Of a DNA stretch of 64,000 nt, positions 1 through 8,474 are shown piece by piece. The stretch comes from Flavobacterium oncorhynchi. GTDB lineage: Bacteria; Bacteroidota; Bacteroidia; Flavobacteriales; Flavobacteriaceae. Each line of letters starts with the position of its first letter. Position 1 is the stretch's first letter. The stretch spans positions 134,612-198,611 of the forward strand of contig NZ_MUHA01000005.1 in the NCBI RefSeq assembly GCF_002217355.1. The letters are read 5' to 3'. The notes beneath the pieces were generated by a model that was given only the letters and a program-made list of their open reading frames with translations, ran no database searches and had not been told where the DNA came from. Both the position numbers and the translations under genes were made by a program.

Positions 1-226
1 CTAGAAAAAATTTCAGCCATGCTGCGATATAGGTGTTAAAATGCCAGATAAAAGGAAAGTTAAAGATTCCCATTTCGGCCAAATGAAATTTAAAAACACC
101 TAGGTCAAATTTTATAGATGCAATTAATGCTATAAATGAAAGAAGGATAAAATAAGTTAAAGTAAGAATCTTGCTGGCTTTATTTTTCCAGATTTTCTGT
201 AATTCTATAGAGACAAGTCTGTTCAT
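1..226 (-). CDS. ABC-2 type transporter permease, N-terminal part
   Basis: The window edge cuts this gene; only the first 75 codons are visible, read leftwards from an ATG at 226. They begin MNRLVSIELQKIWKN, a basic N-terminus, followed by a hydrophobic helix (about residues 17-35). This is the usual beginning of an ABC-2 type permease. The ATPase gene stops at 230, only three bases before this start, so the two are translated together and should form one exporter. Substrate unknown. The partner pairing is inference from spacing and family habit. Confidence 0.75.
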   Translation of the reverse strand, partial: MNRLVSIELQKIWKNKASKILTLTYFILLSFIALIASIKFDLGVFKFHLAEMGIFNFPFIWHFNTYIAAWLKFFL

Positions 227-229
227 GGC

Positions 230-1141
230 TTAATTATTTTTGATGGTGGCTTTTTGAGTTAGTTCTAAAAATTGTGCTTCTAAACTATTTTTGCGTTTTA
301 CCAAATGGCTCAAAGCAATATTTTTAGAGAACAAATACAAATTCAGTTCAGAAGCGGATAAATCGGATTTTAGATGTACCAAAATTTTTCCATCTGATTC
401 TTTGATTTTATCTACAGCAGGATGCTCTGTTAAAACTGATTTTAAAGCTAAATTATCATTTGCCTGTAATTCGAAGAAACTTTCATTAGCAGACATGCCA
501 TCAACTGAACCTGAATACAAAATTTCGCCTTTGCGCAGAACAACAACGTGCGAGCAAACTTTTTCGACTTCGTCTAGTAAATGCGAAGCCAGTAAAATGG
601 TTGTTCCGTGCGATGCAATTTCTTTAATAATATCTCTAATTTGATGAATTCCCTGCGGATCTAAACCATTTGTAGGTTCATCTAAAATTAGAATTTCGGG
701 ATCATTTAATAGTGCCGATGCAATTGCAAGGCGTTGCTTCATTCCTAAAGAAAAAGTACTGAATTTGCTGTCTTTTCTTTCGGTTAAACCCACAAGAGTC
801 AGTTTTTCATTTATTTTAGAATAATCAATGCTTTTTATTTTGCAAACCAGTTTCAGGTTTTCTTCGGCAGTCATGTACGGGTAAAAGTTGGGACGTTCTA
901 TAATAGCGCCAACCTTTTTTAAAGCTTCGTGCGTTTGCACTTTACCGTCAAACCATTTGTAATCGCCGGAAGTTTTATTTACAACATTCAAAACGATGCC
1001 TAAAGTGGTTGATTTTCCGCTTCCGTTTGGACCTAAAATTCCGTAAACATGTCCTTTTTTAATGCTAAAAGATACATTTTGAAGCGCATTAATGCGTCCG
1101 TATCTTTTGCTGAGATTCTCGATAGTTAATATGGTTTCCAA
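230..1141 (-). CDS. ABC transporter ATP-binding protein
   Basis: This is a 303-residue ATPase of an ABC exporter, of the BcrA/CcmA type that pairs with ABC-2 permeases. Visible motifs are the Walker A GPNGSGKST (about residue 37), the signature FSLGMKQR, the Walker B LILDEPTNGLDP and the switch histidine in LASHLLDEV. The C-terminal 80 residues after the ATPase core are typical of this subfamily. It sits immediately upstream of a permease start, separated by three bases. Bacitracin-type resistance, lipid export or another job cannot be told apart from sequence alone. Confidence 0.9.
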   Translation of the reverse strand: METILTIENLSKRYGRINALQNVSFSIKKGHVYGILGPNGSGKSTTLGIVLNVVNKTSGDYKWFDGKVQTHEALKKVGAIIERPNFYPYMTAEENLKLVCKIKSIDYSKINEKLTLVGLTERKDSKFSTFSLGMKQRLAIASALLNDPEILILDEPTNGLDPQGIHQIRDIIKEIASHGTTILLASHLLDEVEKVCSHVVVLRKGEILYSGSVDGMSANESFFELQANDNLALKSVLTEHPAVDKIKESDGKILVHLKSDLSASELNLYLFSKNIALSHLVKRKNSLEAQFLELTQKATIKNN

Positions 1142-1224
1142 GTTAATTGTGGTTTTAGTTTTTTAGTAAGACGAAGCAAGTGGGATATTGTTACGCCAAA
1201 TTTATTTTTATCATCTTATTCGTG

Positions 1225-1232
1225 TAAATTTG
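1225..1232 (+). promoter_or_regulatory. Promoter -7 box (TAAATTTG)
   Basis: A perfect match to the Bacteroidota -7 consensus TAnnTTTG lies 18 bases before the start codon at 1251. No convincing -33 TTG was found at the usual distance. Confidence 0.5.
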
Positions 1233-1250
1233 TAATAAAGATATTCAAAA

Positions 1251-2303
1251 ATGAGCGAACCATTAATGGTGCTAAAGAAACCTACTTATCCTTTAACACG
1301 TCCATTATTAAGTTATTTAGAACGATACGAACGAATTTCGAAAGTATCTGTGTTCTATGATGACTTATTGCGTTTTTCGGGTTCGGTCAATGTATATGAT
1401 AAAAATGAAACAGATACTTTGTGGATTCGGGTTTATTACAGCGAGTTCGAAAGAAATGAAATCGATTTGAACCTAAAGAAAATTTATTCGCTTTTACATT
1501 CTGATGGAAATAGTGATATTATTCAGTTTTTAAACATTGATGCAATTGACTATTGTACTTTTGGAAATTCAAAACCGTTTCGAATTAAGGTGCGAAATAT
1601 TCTGAACGATAATTATGTTCATTTTTATATTAAAAAAGCAGATGCTTCGAGGATTTACGGACTTGAATTGGAAGATATTCTTTCGCCTGATAAAATTAAC
1701 TTTTTGGTCTATAAAGACACTTTAATCGAAGAACATATTATAGGTATTCCAGGTGATGTTTTTATGGATACTTTATTGCACAATTGTACAGAAACCGAAA
1801 AATCTCAGATTGCAAAGGAGTTTGTAAAGTTTAATGAACGTTGTATGATTAGGCTTTTGGGCGATATGCGTGCTTATAATTATGTAATTGTCCCAATTCA
1901 CGATTTTGATCAAGTCGTTTATAAAATCCGTCCAATCGATTTTGATCAGCAGTGTTATGAAGGAAATTTTAAAGTGTATCGTCCGCAGTTTTTTAAAGAA
2001 AATTATCCAATGATACAGCTCATAAAGGAGAAATTAGAAGATCGATCCATTATTCAATATAAAGATGAAGAAAGAGCGATTTTGGCAAAACGTATACATT
2101 CAGCTGAAACGAGAATACATAAATTACTGAACATAATGTGTCACGATACCATTTCGACCGAAGAACATTTGAATCAATTGAAAATGGAATTGTATCGATA
2201 TACAAACGATATGAAATTTAAAAATGCTAAATCAATGGGGCATATTATGCATGCCGCGTTCGAATTTATAACCCGTAATTTTAAAAATACAAACTTAGTT
2301 TAA
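1251..2303 (+). CDS. Conserved protein with APH/choline-kinase-like motifs
   Basis: No named family is recognised with certainty. The 350-residue protein lacks a signal peptide and membrane segments. Several stretches match the order of motifs in aminoglycoside/choline kinase-fold enzymes: FYIKKAD (candidate ATP-binding lysine, about residue 127), LIEEHIIGIPGD (hinge-like, compare the xEExIPG of APH kinases, about 162-173), LLGDMRAYNY (compare the catalytic GDxHxxN loop, about 201-210) and IRPIDFDQ (compare the metal-binding IDFD, about 226-233). The first histidine of the usual HGD is replaced by Leu. The kinase assignment is inference; the substrate is unknown. It is monocistronic, facing away from the ABC pair. 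Confidence 0.6.
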   Translation: MSEPLMVLKKPTYPLTRPLLSYLERYERISKVSVFYDDLLRFSGSVNVYDKNETDTLWIRVYYSEFERNEIDLNLKKIYSLLHSDGNSDIIQFLNIDAIDYCTFGNSKPFRIKVRNILNDNYVHFYIKKADASRIYGLELEDILSPDKINFLVYKDTLIEEHIIGIPGDVFMDTLLHNCTETEKSQIAKEFVKFNERCMIRLLGDMRAYNYVIVPIHDFDQVVYKIRPIDFDQQCYEGNFKVYRPQFFKENYPMIQLIKEKLEDRSIIQYKDEERAILAKRIHSAETRIHKLLNIMCHDTISTEEHLNQLKMELYRYTNDMKFKNAKSMGHIMHAAFEFITRNFKNTNLV

Positions 2304-2440
2304 AAGGATAAACCATGTAAGTTAAATAAGTTCATAAAGGCAAAATTTGAATTTCGCTATATGATTTTAAAAAATCAATTCAAGCTACATTCACAAAGCA
2401 TAACTTAAATTTTCTTATATGGTTCAAAAAAAACAATCTT

Positions 2441-3301
2441 ATGAAAAAGTCTTTTTTAGTAGCCGCTTCTATTGTTTTATTAGCGTGTCAGCAACAATCA
2501 AATAGTGATTTAAAAACACTTTATTCACTTCCAAAAAAGTTAAAAGAAGTTTCGGGAATAACTTATTTCCCTGAGACAAATTTGCTTTATACTTTAGAAG
2601 ACAGCGGAAACAAAAATGCAGTTTATGCATTAAATACCGAAGGAAAATTGGCCAAAACAATTACGATTTCAAATGCAGTAAATGTGGATTGGGAAGATAT
2701 AACCAAAGATAAAAAAGGCAATCTTTATATTGGAGATTTTGGAAATAATGATAACGAACGTAAAGATTTATGCATTTATAAAGTAGATAAAACTCAATTG
2801 GATAAAGATGTGGCTTCCGCCGAATATAAAATTTCATTCTCTTATCCAGAACAAACTGAATTTCCTCCAAAGAAAAAGGAAATGTTTTATGATGTTGAAG
2901 GTTTTTTTGAACACGACGGTTACTTTTATCTTTTTACCAAAAATCGAAGCAAAGGTTTTGACGGAACTGCTTTTATCTATAAAATAAAAAATGCAGCAGG
3001 AACTCAAAAAGCAGTTAAAATAGGAGAGTTTAAAACTTGTGATAACTATAATCATTGTGTGCTAACCAGCGCAACAATTAGTCCTGACGGCAAAAAAGTA
3101 GTTTTATTAAGCCATGACAAAATTGTTTTATTTAAAGATTTTAAAGGAGATTTATTTCATAAAGGAACTCAGACTGAAATTGAACTCAATCATTTTTCTC
3201 AAAAAGAGGCTATTGTTTTTAAAGACAACAATACTTTGCTTATTGCCGATGAAAAAGCGAACAAGACTGGAGGAAATGTTTATGAATTTAAACTAAAATA
3301 A
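2441..3301 (+). CDS. Lipoprotein, predicted beta-propeller (SdiA-regulated/NHL-like)
   Basis: The 286-residue product begins MKKSFLVAASIVLLACQQQ, a lipoprotein signal with the lipobox LLAC, so it should be anchored to a membrane from the cell-envelope side. The mature part has repeated blade-like phrases such as KEVSGITYFPETNLLYTLED, WEDITKDKKGNLYIGDFGNN and FYDVEGFFEHDGYFYLFTKN, with spaced acidic residues and aromatic strands typical of propellers of the SdiA-regulated or NHL type. No catalytic residues can be named. The ATG at 2441 is favoured because it gives a complete signal sequence. Function unknown. Confidence 0.65.
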   Translation: MKKSFLVAASIVLLACQQQSNSDLKTLYSLPKKLKEVSGITYFPETNLLYTLEDSGNKNAVYALNTEGKLAKTITISNAVNVDWEDITKDKKGNLYIGDFGNNDNERKDLCIYKVDKTQLDKDVASAEYKISFSYPEQTEFPPKKKEMFYDVEGFFEHDGYFYLFTKNRSKGFDGTAFIYKIKNAAGTQKAVKIGEFKTCDNYNHCVLTSATISPDGKKVVLLSHDKIVLFKDFKGDLFHKGTQTEIELNHFSQKEAIVFKDNNTLLIADEKANKTGGNVYEFKLK

Positions 3302-3349
3302 TTTGAATTTCTGAGAATACATTTCAACGAATTATATTTAAAAAGTCAG

Positions 3350-3462
3350 CCACGAATTCACCAATTTTAATCATAGTTAATTCGTGAATTCGTGGCTGTT
3401 TTTTATAGGTATCTAGGAAAAACCTTAGCACCTTAGCATCTCAGAACCTTAGTGCCTTTTAG
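3350..3462. repeat. Dispersed repeats between convergent genes
   Basis: Between two convergent genes lies a short inverted pair built on CCACGAATTCAC / GTGAATTCGTGG (3350-3395), followed by a copy of the CTTAGCATCTCAGAACCTTAG family (3421-3462). Both families recur in other gaps of this window. The first pair is followed by a T-run on the plus strand and may end transcription of the upstream lipoprotein gene. Confidence 0.6.
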
Positions 3463-6400
3463 AAACTATATGCCGCTCCAAAAATAACTCTTCCTACTTC
3501 GTCAGGAGATTTAAAATAAGAGATTCTAGCTGTTAAAACATTGATTGCATTCAGCCAAAGACCGCCGCCGTAATCCTGATGCCATTTTCTTGAATTTTCG
3601 CCATCAAGCCAGATTCTTCCGTAATCAAAGCCGCCTAAAATTCCGTAAGTCAAAGGAGCAACCGTACGTTCGATTTTACCAAGACTTAATCGAAGATCAG
3701 AGCTTTGAGAGAAATACGAATTACCTAAAAAGCGATCGTTTCTATACCCTCTTAAATCAGTGTCGCCTCCTAAAGCAGCGCCTTGATAAAACTCATAATT
3801 GTTATTTAAAATGGCTTTTCCTTTAACATAAGTCGCTAAAACTAGTTTTCCGTTATGATCGATTTTATGAGTAAAGCCTAAAAAACTTTCCAATGTTGGA
3901 AAATTTTGTTTCGTGTCACTCAAATTTGTTGTCCAAGTAGCGGCTATCATAAACGCTATACCTAAAGTTGGTTTTGCAGCGAAATCAGAATTTTTAAATT
4001 GATATTTCACCTTCAAACCTCCAAAAGTCTGGCTGTCAAATACCATTGGGTTTACGATATTTGGAATATCAATATATCTGTTTTCGGTTTCTTCAACTGT
4101 CATTTTCTGAAAAATAGGCTGAAAACTGAATTCACTTCCGTATCGTCCAACGTGTCTAATAGCACCTGATACATTAAATTTTCGAATACGGACTCTGTTG
4201 TAATCCATTCCAAATTCCTCGTCATTGTTCTGACTTTCGTTTCCATATCCAAAATAGTTCATGGCAAAATTTGGAGTTGTGTACTGCGATTCAACATCAA
4301 TAACCCATTTACCCAGTAATCCAGGGAAATGTGCGGCATAATTAAATTCTAAACCGCCAGTAGCAAAATAGTAAAAACCATTTAATACATGTTTTTGTGT
4401 ATAAGGATTTTGTTTAAAATTGTTCACGGTGTAATTTACATTAAAACCTAATTTTACACCGTCATCAGGATTGTATCCAATATTTGGCAGACCAGAAATT
4501 ACATTGTATTTTGGTTTTTCGTAATTGTATAAGTTAACATCGTAATCGTCAGTTAACTGAGTTTGGGTTTTTGAGTCTAAGTTATACGTGTTTTCTTTTG
4601 ATTTGAAATCGTAAACAATAACTTTTCGTCCGTTTTCAATATTATAAACATCATTATTTTGACCACCAATTAAACGAATTTTAACGTTCGATTTATGATC
4701 GCCTTTTACTTCAAAAACATCATTGTCATCTAAACCATAAATCCATAAATTTTTGGTTTTAGCATCACTTATCATTTTTGTGTATTGTAATTCGTCGCCA
4801 TCTTTCTTCATTCTGATAACCTGAAGTTCAATTTTGTTTTTGGCAATGTGATTCAAAACAAATTTGTCTTTTTTATCAGTTCCCGCAATCATAATTGTTT
4901 TACTTAAAACATCAGAATAGCGTATTGCATATTTTTGAAGTTCTTTTTTTCTGCTTTTTAGCTTTTGCTTAATTTCTTCAATCGTCTCATCCTGAACCTC
5001 TTTTGGTAAATTTTTAAAAGCATTATCAATATCACTGTCAGATAAATTTTCTTGAATAAATTTTGCCTGCTCAATCCAGTCTTTTTCTTCAGCCGTTTTT
5101 AAAAATGCCAAATCTAAAGGATAAGGTTCTCTGTTAAGCCATTTTACATTGTCGATTGAACTTTTAAAAGTACGCATATGGCGCAATGCAGGAATATTCA
5201 TTAAAAGCGAAAGTAAAGTCCCGTCATATTTTACAAATGCCTGATCACGATCTCTCGGAATTGGTTTATAAATTATTTTTCCGTCTTTTTTGTGTTCGCC
5301 CCAACGCCATTGATCACTGTGTCTGTCCCAGTCGCCAATCAGCATATCAAACAAACGCGCTTTTATATATTCTTTTTCATCAACAGCATATTTTTCATCT
5401 TTATGAAGATTAGCCATCATATCGGCAGTACTTATTATATCACTTGGATTTCCGAAGTTTTTAGCATCAATATGATTGTCGGCAGGTCTTTCTTCTACCA
5501 TATACAATCCATCACCAAAACTTGCATTAAATTCTTTTAAGCCATTTTGTCTAGGAATATAGTATAAAACAGGATTAGTATGCGATAATCCTATTTTATC
5601 TGATAAATTGCCAATTGCAAAACTGGTATACGGGTGAGATGTAGTGTAAAAATCTAATAAGAAATTCTCTGCGTAAGTATCGGCAAAATCGTTTACAACA
5701 TATTGATCTTTAAAAGCTACTGACTGTAAAAATGCTGTAGCGCTTTTTTTCATAGCGCGCATTACATATTCACGGCCTTTTGGATCTGACATTCTAAGGG
5801 AAACAGATTGATGACCGCCGCCTTCTCGAATAGGTTTTAATCCTCCCATTAAAGTATCTACTGTAGCGGTTTTTACTTCGATTGGCATACTGTAATATTT
5901 TCTATAATGCTGTCCGAACAAGAATTTATGAAAGAAACTTTTTTCAGTCATTTTCGGCGGATAGATCGAAGTCGTAATTTTTGGAGGGAAGTTATTCGGA
6001 ATATCTGCCGCCCAGTTAATTTCTTTAGCTTTGATTATTTCGCGTTCAAAAAGCAGTTTTTCTTTATTGTTTTCATTTCCATAAAAAGAAACTTTAGCAT
6101 CGCCGCTTTTAAACAAGGTTAAAGTTGCGTAACCATTTCCTCCATACGAGAAATCGTAAGGATTTACAGCTCTGGCAGCTTCAGATTTTGATCCGGCTCC
6201 ACTGATAATCTGCTGAATATTTTCTTTACTTATGTATTGCAGGTTGTGATCGTGTCCAGAAACAACAATCACATTTTTCTGCTTCTGTAACAGCGTTTTA
6301 ATTCTTTTGGTGTAAATGGTATATTGCTTATTCTGAATATCCTGCGGACTTACACCAGATGTTTTTCGAAGTAAATTGATAAAAGATCCAATAATTGGAA

Positions 6401-7193
6401 GCGGAATTTTATTCTCAAGAGGAAATAATTGTTTTTCCATAGAGAATTGTCCGCCGTGTGTTCCATTGCTCAATAAAGGATGATGAATTGCAAGAACAAC
6501 TGTTTTTTCTTGATTTTTATTTAAAATACTTTCCAGCTCATCAAAAAAATCTTCTCTTGTTTTTATAGAACAATTGTCGTTGATAGTGGGATGATCGTCC
6601 CAGTTTTCTAAAAACCATTCACTATCAACGGTTACTAACGTTGTAGTGCTGTCAATTTTTACGCCTTCAATAGGGCATGATTTTCTTGGTAAAAAAGCTT
6701 TTTTGTCATTTAAATAATTAGTTACAAAATCAGCTTGACGTTCTAATCCTTTTATACCGCTGTACCAATCGTGATTGCCGGGAATGAAAATAGTTTTTCC
6801 CTTAAATCCCTTAGTTAGTTTTAATTGATTGGTAAGTTTAGTTTCTGCAAGTGCTTTATCATCAGGGTTTTTATCACTCGGAAAACCTTTTGGATAAATA
6901 TTGTCTCCTAAAAACAGTAAAGTTGATTTTTTACCGGCTTTTTTTAATTTTTGATGTAATAGTTCCAGTGTTTGTTGTGCTTGTTCTTCATCAGCATTTC
7001 CTGCATCTCCAACAAGATAAAATGTTTGGGCAATTTTTATGGTATCAGTTGCGTTTTCTGTTTCGTTGGCGCTTACATTTTTTCCGTATTGAGGTTTATG
7101 CGTTGCGCAAGAGCTGATTAATATAAGAGTGGTAATTGCTAATAAATAGTTTTTAATCTTAGCAATGAAATGATTTTCCAAAAACAATTTCAT
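3459..7193 (-). CDS. Metallophosphoesterase / kinase-like / outer-membrane barrel fusion lipoprotein
   Basis: A 1244-residue exported protein with three apparent parts. The N-terminus has a lipobox (ISSC, Cys29). Residues about 58-370 carry the calcineurin-like phosphoesterase motifs GDAG (D63), GDN (96-98), GNHD (139-142), HHPLLSNGTHGG and GHDH. A middle part (about 430-720) contains GDWDRHSDQW and, some 20 residues on, PRDRDQAF, which resemble the catalytic and metal-binding loops of HipA/FAM20-type kinases. From about residue 880 onwards the sequence is aromatic beta-strands ending ...VIFGAAYSF, like a BamA/TamA-type 16-strand barrel with a terminal Phe. The phosphoesterase is clear, the barrel likely, the kinase-like part is inference. 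The start lies 26 bases from that of the divergent HD gene. Confidence 0.8.
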   Translation of the reverse strand: MKLFLENHFIAKIKNYLLAITTLILISSCATHKPQYGKNVSANETENATDTIKIAQTFYLVGDAGNADEEQAQQTLELLHQKLKKAGKKSTLLFLGDNIYPKGFPSDKNPDDKALAETKLTNQLKLTKGFKGKTIFIPGNHDWYSGIKGLERQADFVTNYLNDKKAFLPRKSCPIEGVKIDSTTTLVTVDSEWFLENWDDHPTINDNCSIKTREDFFDELESILNKNQEKTVVLAIHHPLLSNGTHGGQFSMEKQLFPLENKIPLPIIGSFINLLRKTSGVSPQDIQNKQYTIYTKRIKTLLQKQKNVIVVSGHDHNLQYISKENIQQIISGAGSKSEAARAVNPYDFSYGGNGYATLTLFKSGDAKVSFYGNENNKEKLLFEREIIKAKEINWAADIPNNFPPKITTSIYPPKMTEKSFFHKFLFGQHYRKYYSMPIEVKTATVDTLMGGLKPIREGGGHQSVSLRMSDPKGREYVMRAMKKSATAFLQSVAFKDQYVVNDFADTYAENFLLDFYTTSHPYTSFAIGNLSDKIGLSHTNPVLYYIPRQNGLKEFNASFGDGLYMVEERPADNHIDAKNFGNPSDIISTADMMANLHKDEKYAVDEKEYIKARLFDMLIGDWDRHSDQWRWGEHKKDGKIIYKPIPRDRDQAFVKYDGTLLSLLMNIPALRHMRTFKSSIDNVKWLNREPYPLDLAFLKTAEEKDWIEQAKFIQENLSDSDIDNAFKNLPKEVQDETIEEIKQKLKSRKKELQKYAIRYSDVLSKTIMIAGTDKKDKFVLNHIAKNKIELQVIRMKKDGDELQYTKMISDAKTKNLWIYGLDDNDVFEVKGDHKSNVKIRLIGGQNNDVYNIENGRKVIVYDFKSKENTYNLDSKTQTQLTDDYDVNLYNYEKPKYNVISGLPNIGYNPDDGVKLGFNVNYTVNNFKQNPYTQKHVLNGFYYFATGGLEFNYAAHFPGLLGKWVIDVESQYTTPNFAMNYFGYGNESQNNDEEFGMDYNRVRIRKFNVSGAIRHVGRYGSEFSFQPIFQKMTVEETENRYIDIPNIVNPMVFDSQTFGGLKVKYQFKNSDFAAKPTLGIAFMIAATWTTNLSDTKQNFPTLESFLGFTHKIDHNGKLVLATYVKGKAILNNNYEFYQGAALGGDTDLRGYRNDRFLGNSYFSQSSDLRLSLGKIERTVAPLTYGILGGFDYGRIWLDGENSRKWHQDYGGGLWLNAINVLTARISYFKSPDEVGRVIFGAAYSF

Positions 7194-7219
7194 AATTTAG
7201 TGGTATAAAAATATTCTTT

Positions 7220-8398
7220 ATGAATCTAATAGATCAATCCGAAGATTTCGTCAGTAATTTACTCAAAGATAAACTTTCTAATTTATATTCTTACCATAAT
7301 TTTAACCATACATTAACTGTTGTTACTGCGGTTAAAGAACTATGTAAGAAAGAAGAAGTAAGTGATAGTGATAAAGAAGTTCTTATAATTGCGGCTTGGT
7401 TTCACGATACAGGTTATGTACATGGTTATGATAATCATGAGAAAGAGAGTGTGAAAATTGCAACTGCTTTTTTGAAAGAAAAAGGACAATCGGAAGAGTT
7501 TATCGCAGCTGTTGCCGATTTGATTTTGGCAACACAGAAAGAATACGTTCCTAAAACGCATTTAGAAAAAATTATTAAAGATGCAGATTATGCACATCTT
7601 ATGGGAACGGAATACGTTACAACTTGCGAGCTGCTGCGTTTAGAGCTTAAAAATACTGGAAAAATATCGTTCTCAAATGCGGAATGGGCTAAAGAGAATT
7701 TGAATTTTTTATTGAATAAACACCGTTTTTACACGGATTACGCACTTAGAAAATGGCAGCCGCTTAAAGAGAAAAATTTAGTTCTTATTCGAAAAAAAAT
7801 AGATAAACAAGAATTAAAAGCTGCCGAAGCAATAGAGGAGGAGAATAAAAAGAAAGAAAAACTCGAAAAACCAGATCGCGGTATCGATACTCTATTTCGT
7901 GTTACTCTTGGGAATCATACACGTTTAAGCGGTATTGCTGATAGTAAAGCTAATATTCTGTTATCTGTTAATGCTATTATTATTTCGATTGCACTTTCGT
8001 CTATTATTCCAAAATTAGACAGTCCAAAAAATGCACATTTGGTATTGCCCACATTCATTATGTTGATTTCAAGTGTGGTTACTATTATTTTTGCCATACT
8101 TTCTACACGTCCAAAAGTAACCTCTGGTTTTTTTACGCGTGCTGATGTTGAAGAGAAAAAAGTGAATTTAATGTTCTTTGGGAATTTTTATAAAATGCCT
8201 CTTGAAGATTATGACTGGGCTATGAATGAAATGATGAAAGACCGAGATTATTTGTACTCAACAATGATTAAAGATTTATATTACCTAGGATTGGTTTTAC
8301 AGCGAAAGTACAACTTACTGCGTATAGCCTACAATTTTTTCATGGTAGGCATAATTATTACGGTAATTGCGTTTGTAATCGCTTTTAAATCGATTTAA
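7220..8398 (+). CDS. HD phosphohydrolase fused to a Pycsar-effector-like membrane domain
   Basis: Residues about 20-190 form an HD domain with the metal-binding set H30, H62-D63 and D121/D123 (WFHDTGYVHG, IKDADYAHL). A charged linker rich in Glu and Lys (about 190-220) follows. The C-terminal 170 residues, starting GIDTLFRVTLGNHTRLSGIA, hold two adjacent transmembrane helices (about 240-300) and a third at the C-terminus, with the conserved YLGLVLQRKYNLLRIAY stretch. This matches what is known of the PycTM/DUF5706 module of Pycsar anti-phage effectors. No nucleotide cyclase lies nearby, so a nucleotide-hydrolysing or signalling role at the membrane is inferred, not shown. A weak -7-like TAATTTAG lies at 7193-7200. 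Confidence 0.8.
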   Translation: MNLIDQSEDFVSNLLKDKLSNLYSYHNFNHTLTVVTAVKELCKKEEVSDSDKEVLIIAAWFHDTGYVHGYDNHEKESVKIATAFLKEKGQSEEFIAAVADLILATQKEYVPKTHLEKIIKDADYAHLMGTEYVTTCELLRLELKNTGKISFSNAEWAKENLNFLLNKHRFYTDYALRKWQPLKEKNLVLIRKKIDKQELKAAEAIEEENKKKEKLEKPDRGIDTLFRVTLGNHTRLSGIADSKANILLSVNAIIISIALSSIIPKLDSPKNAHLVLPTFIMLISSVVTIIFAILSTRPKVTSGFFTRADVEEKKVNLMFFGNFYKMPLEDYDWAMNEMMKDRDYLYSTMIKDLYYLGLVLQRKYNLLRIAYNFFMVGIIITVIAFVIAFKSI

Positions 8399-8453
8399 TT
8401 TTAAGTACATATTTAAACGTTTGATCTGCGGTTCAATATTAGTCAAAGAAAAA

Positions 8454-8474
8454 GCTCAACTAATTTAGTTGAGC
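8454..8474 (-). terminator. Rho-independent terminator overlapping the GAF gene stop
   Basis: Perfect 10-base arms (GCTCAACTAA / TTAGTTGAGC) separated by one base are followed on the minus strand by TTTTTC. One arm contains the last codons and the stop of the GAF gene, so the coding end doubles as terminator stem. Confidence 0.75.

Noticed and set aside
7220..8398. A complete Pycsar anti-phage system
   Set aside because: Only the effector-like membrane module is present. No uridylate or cytidylate cyclase was found within reach on either side.
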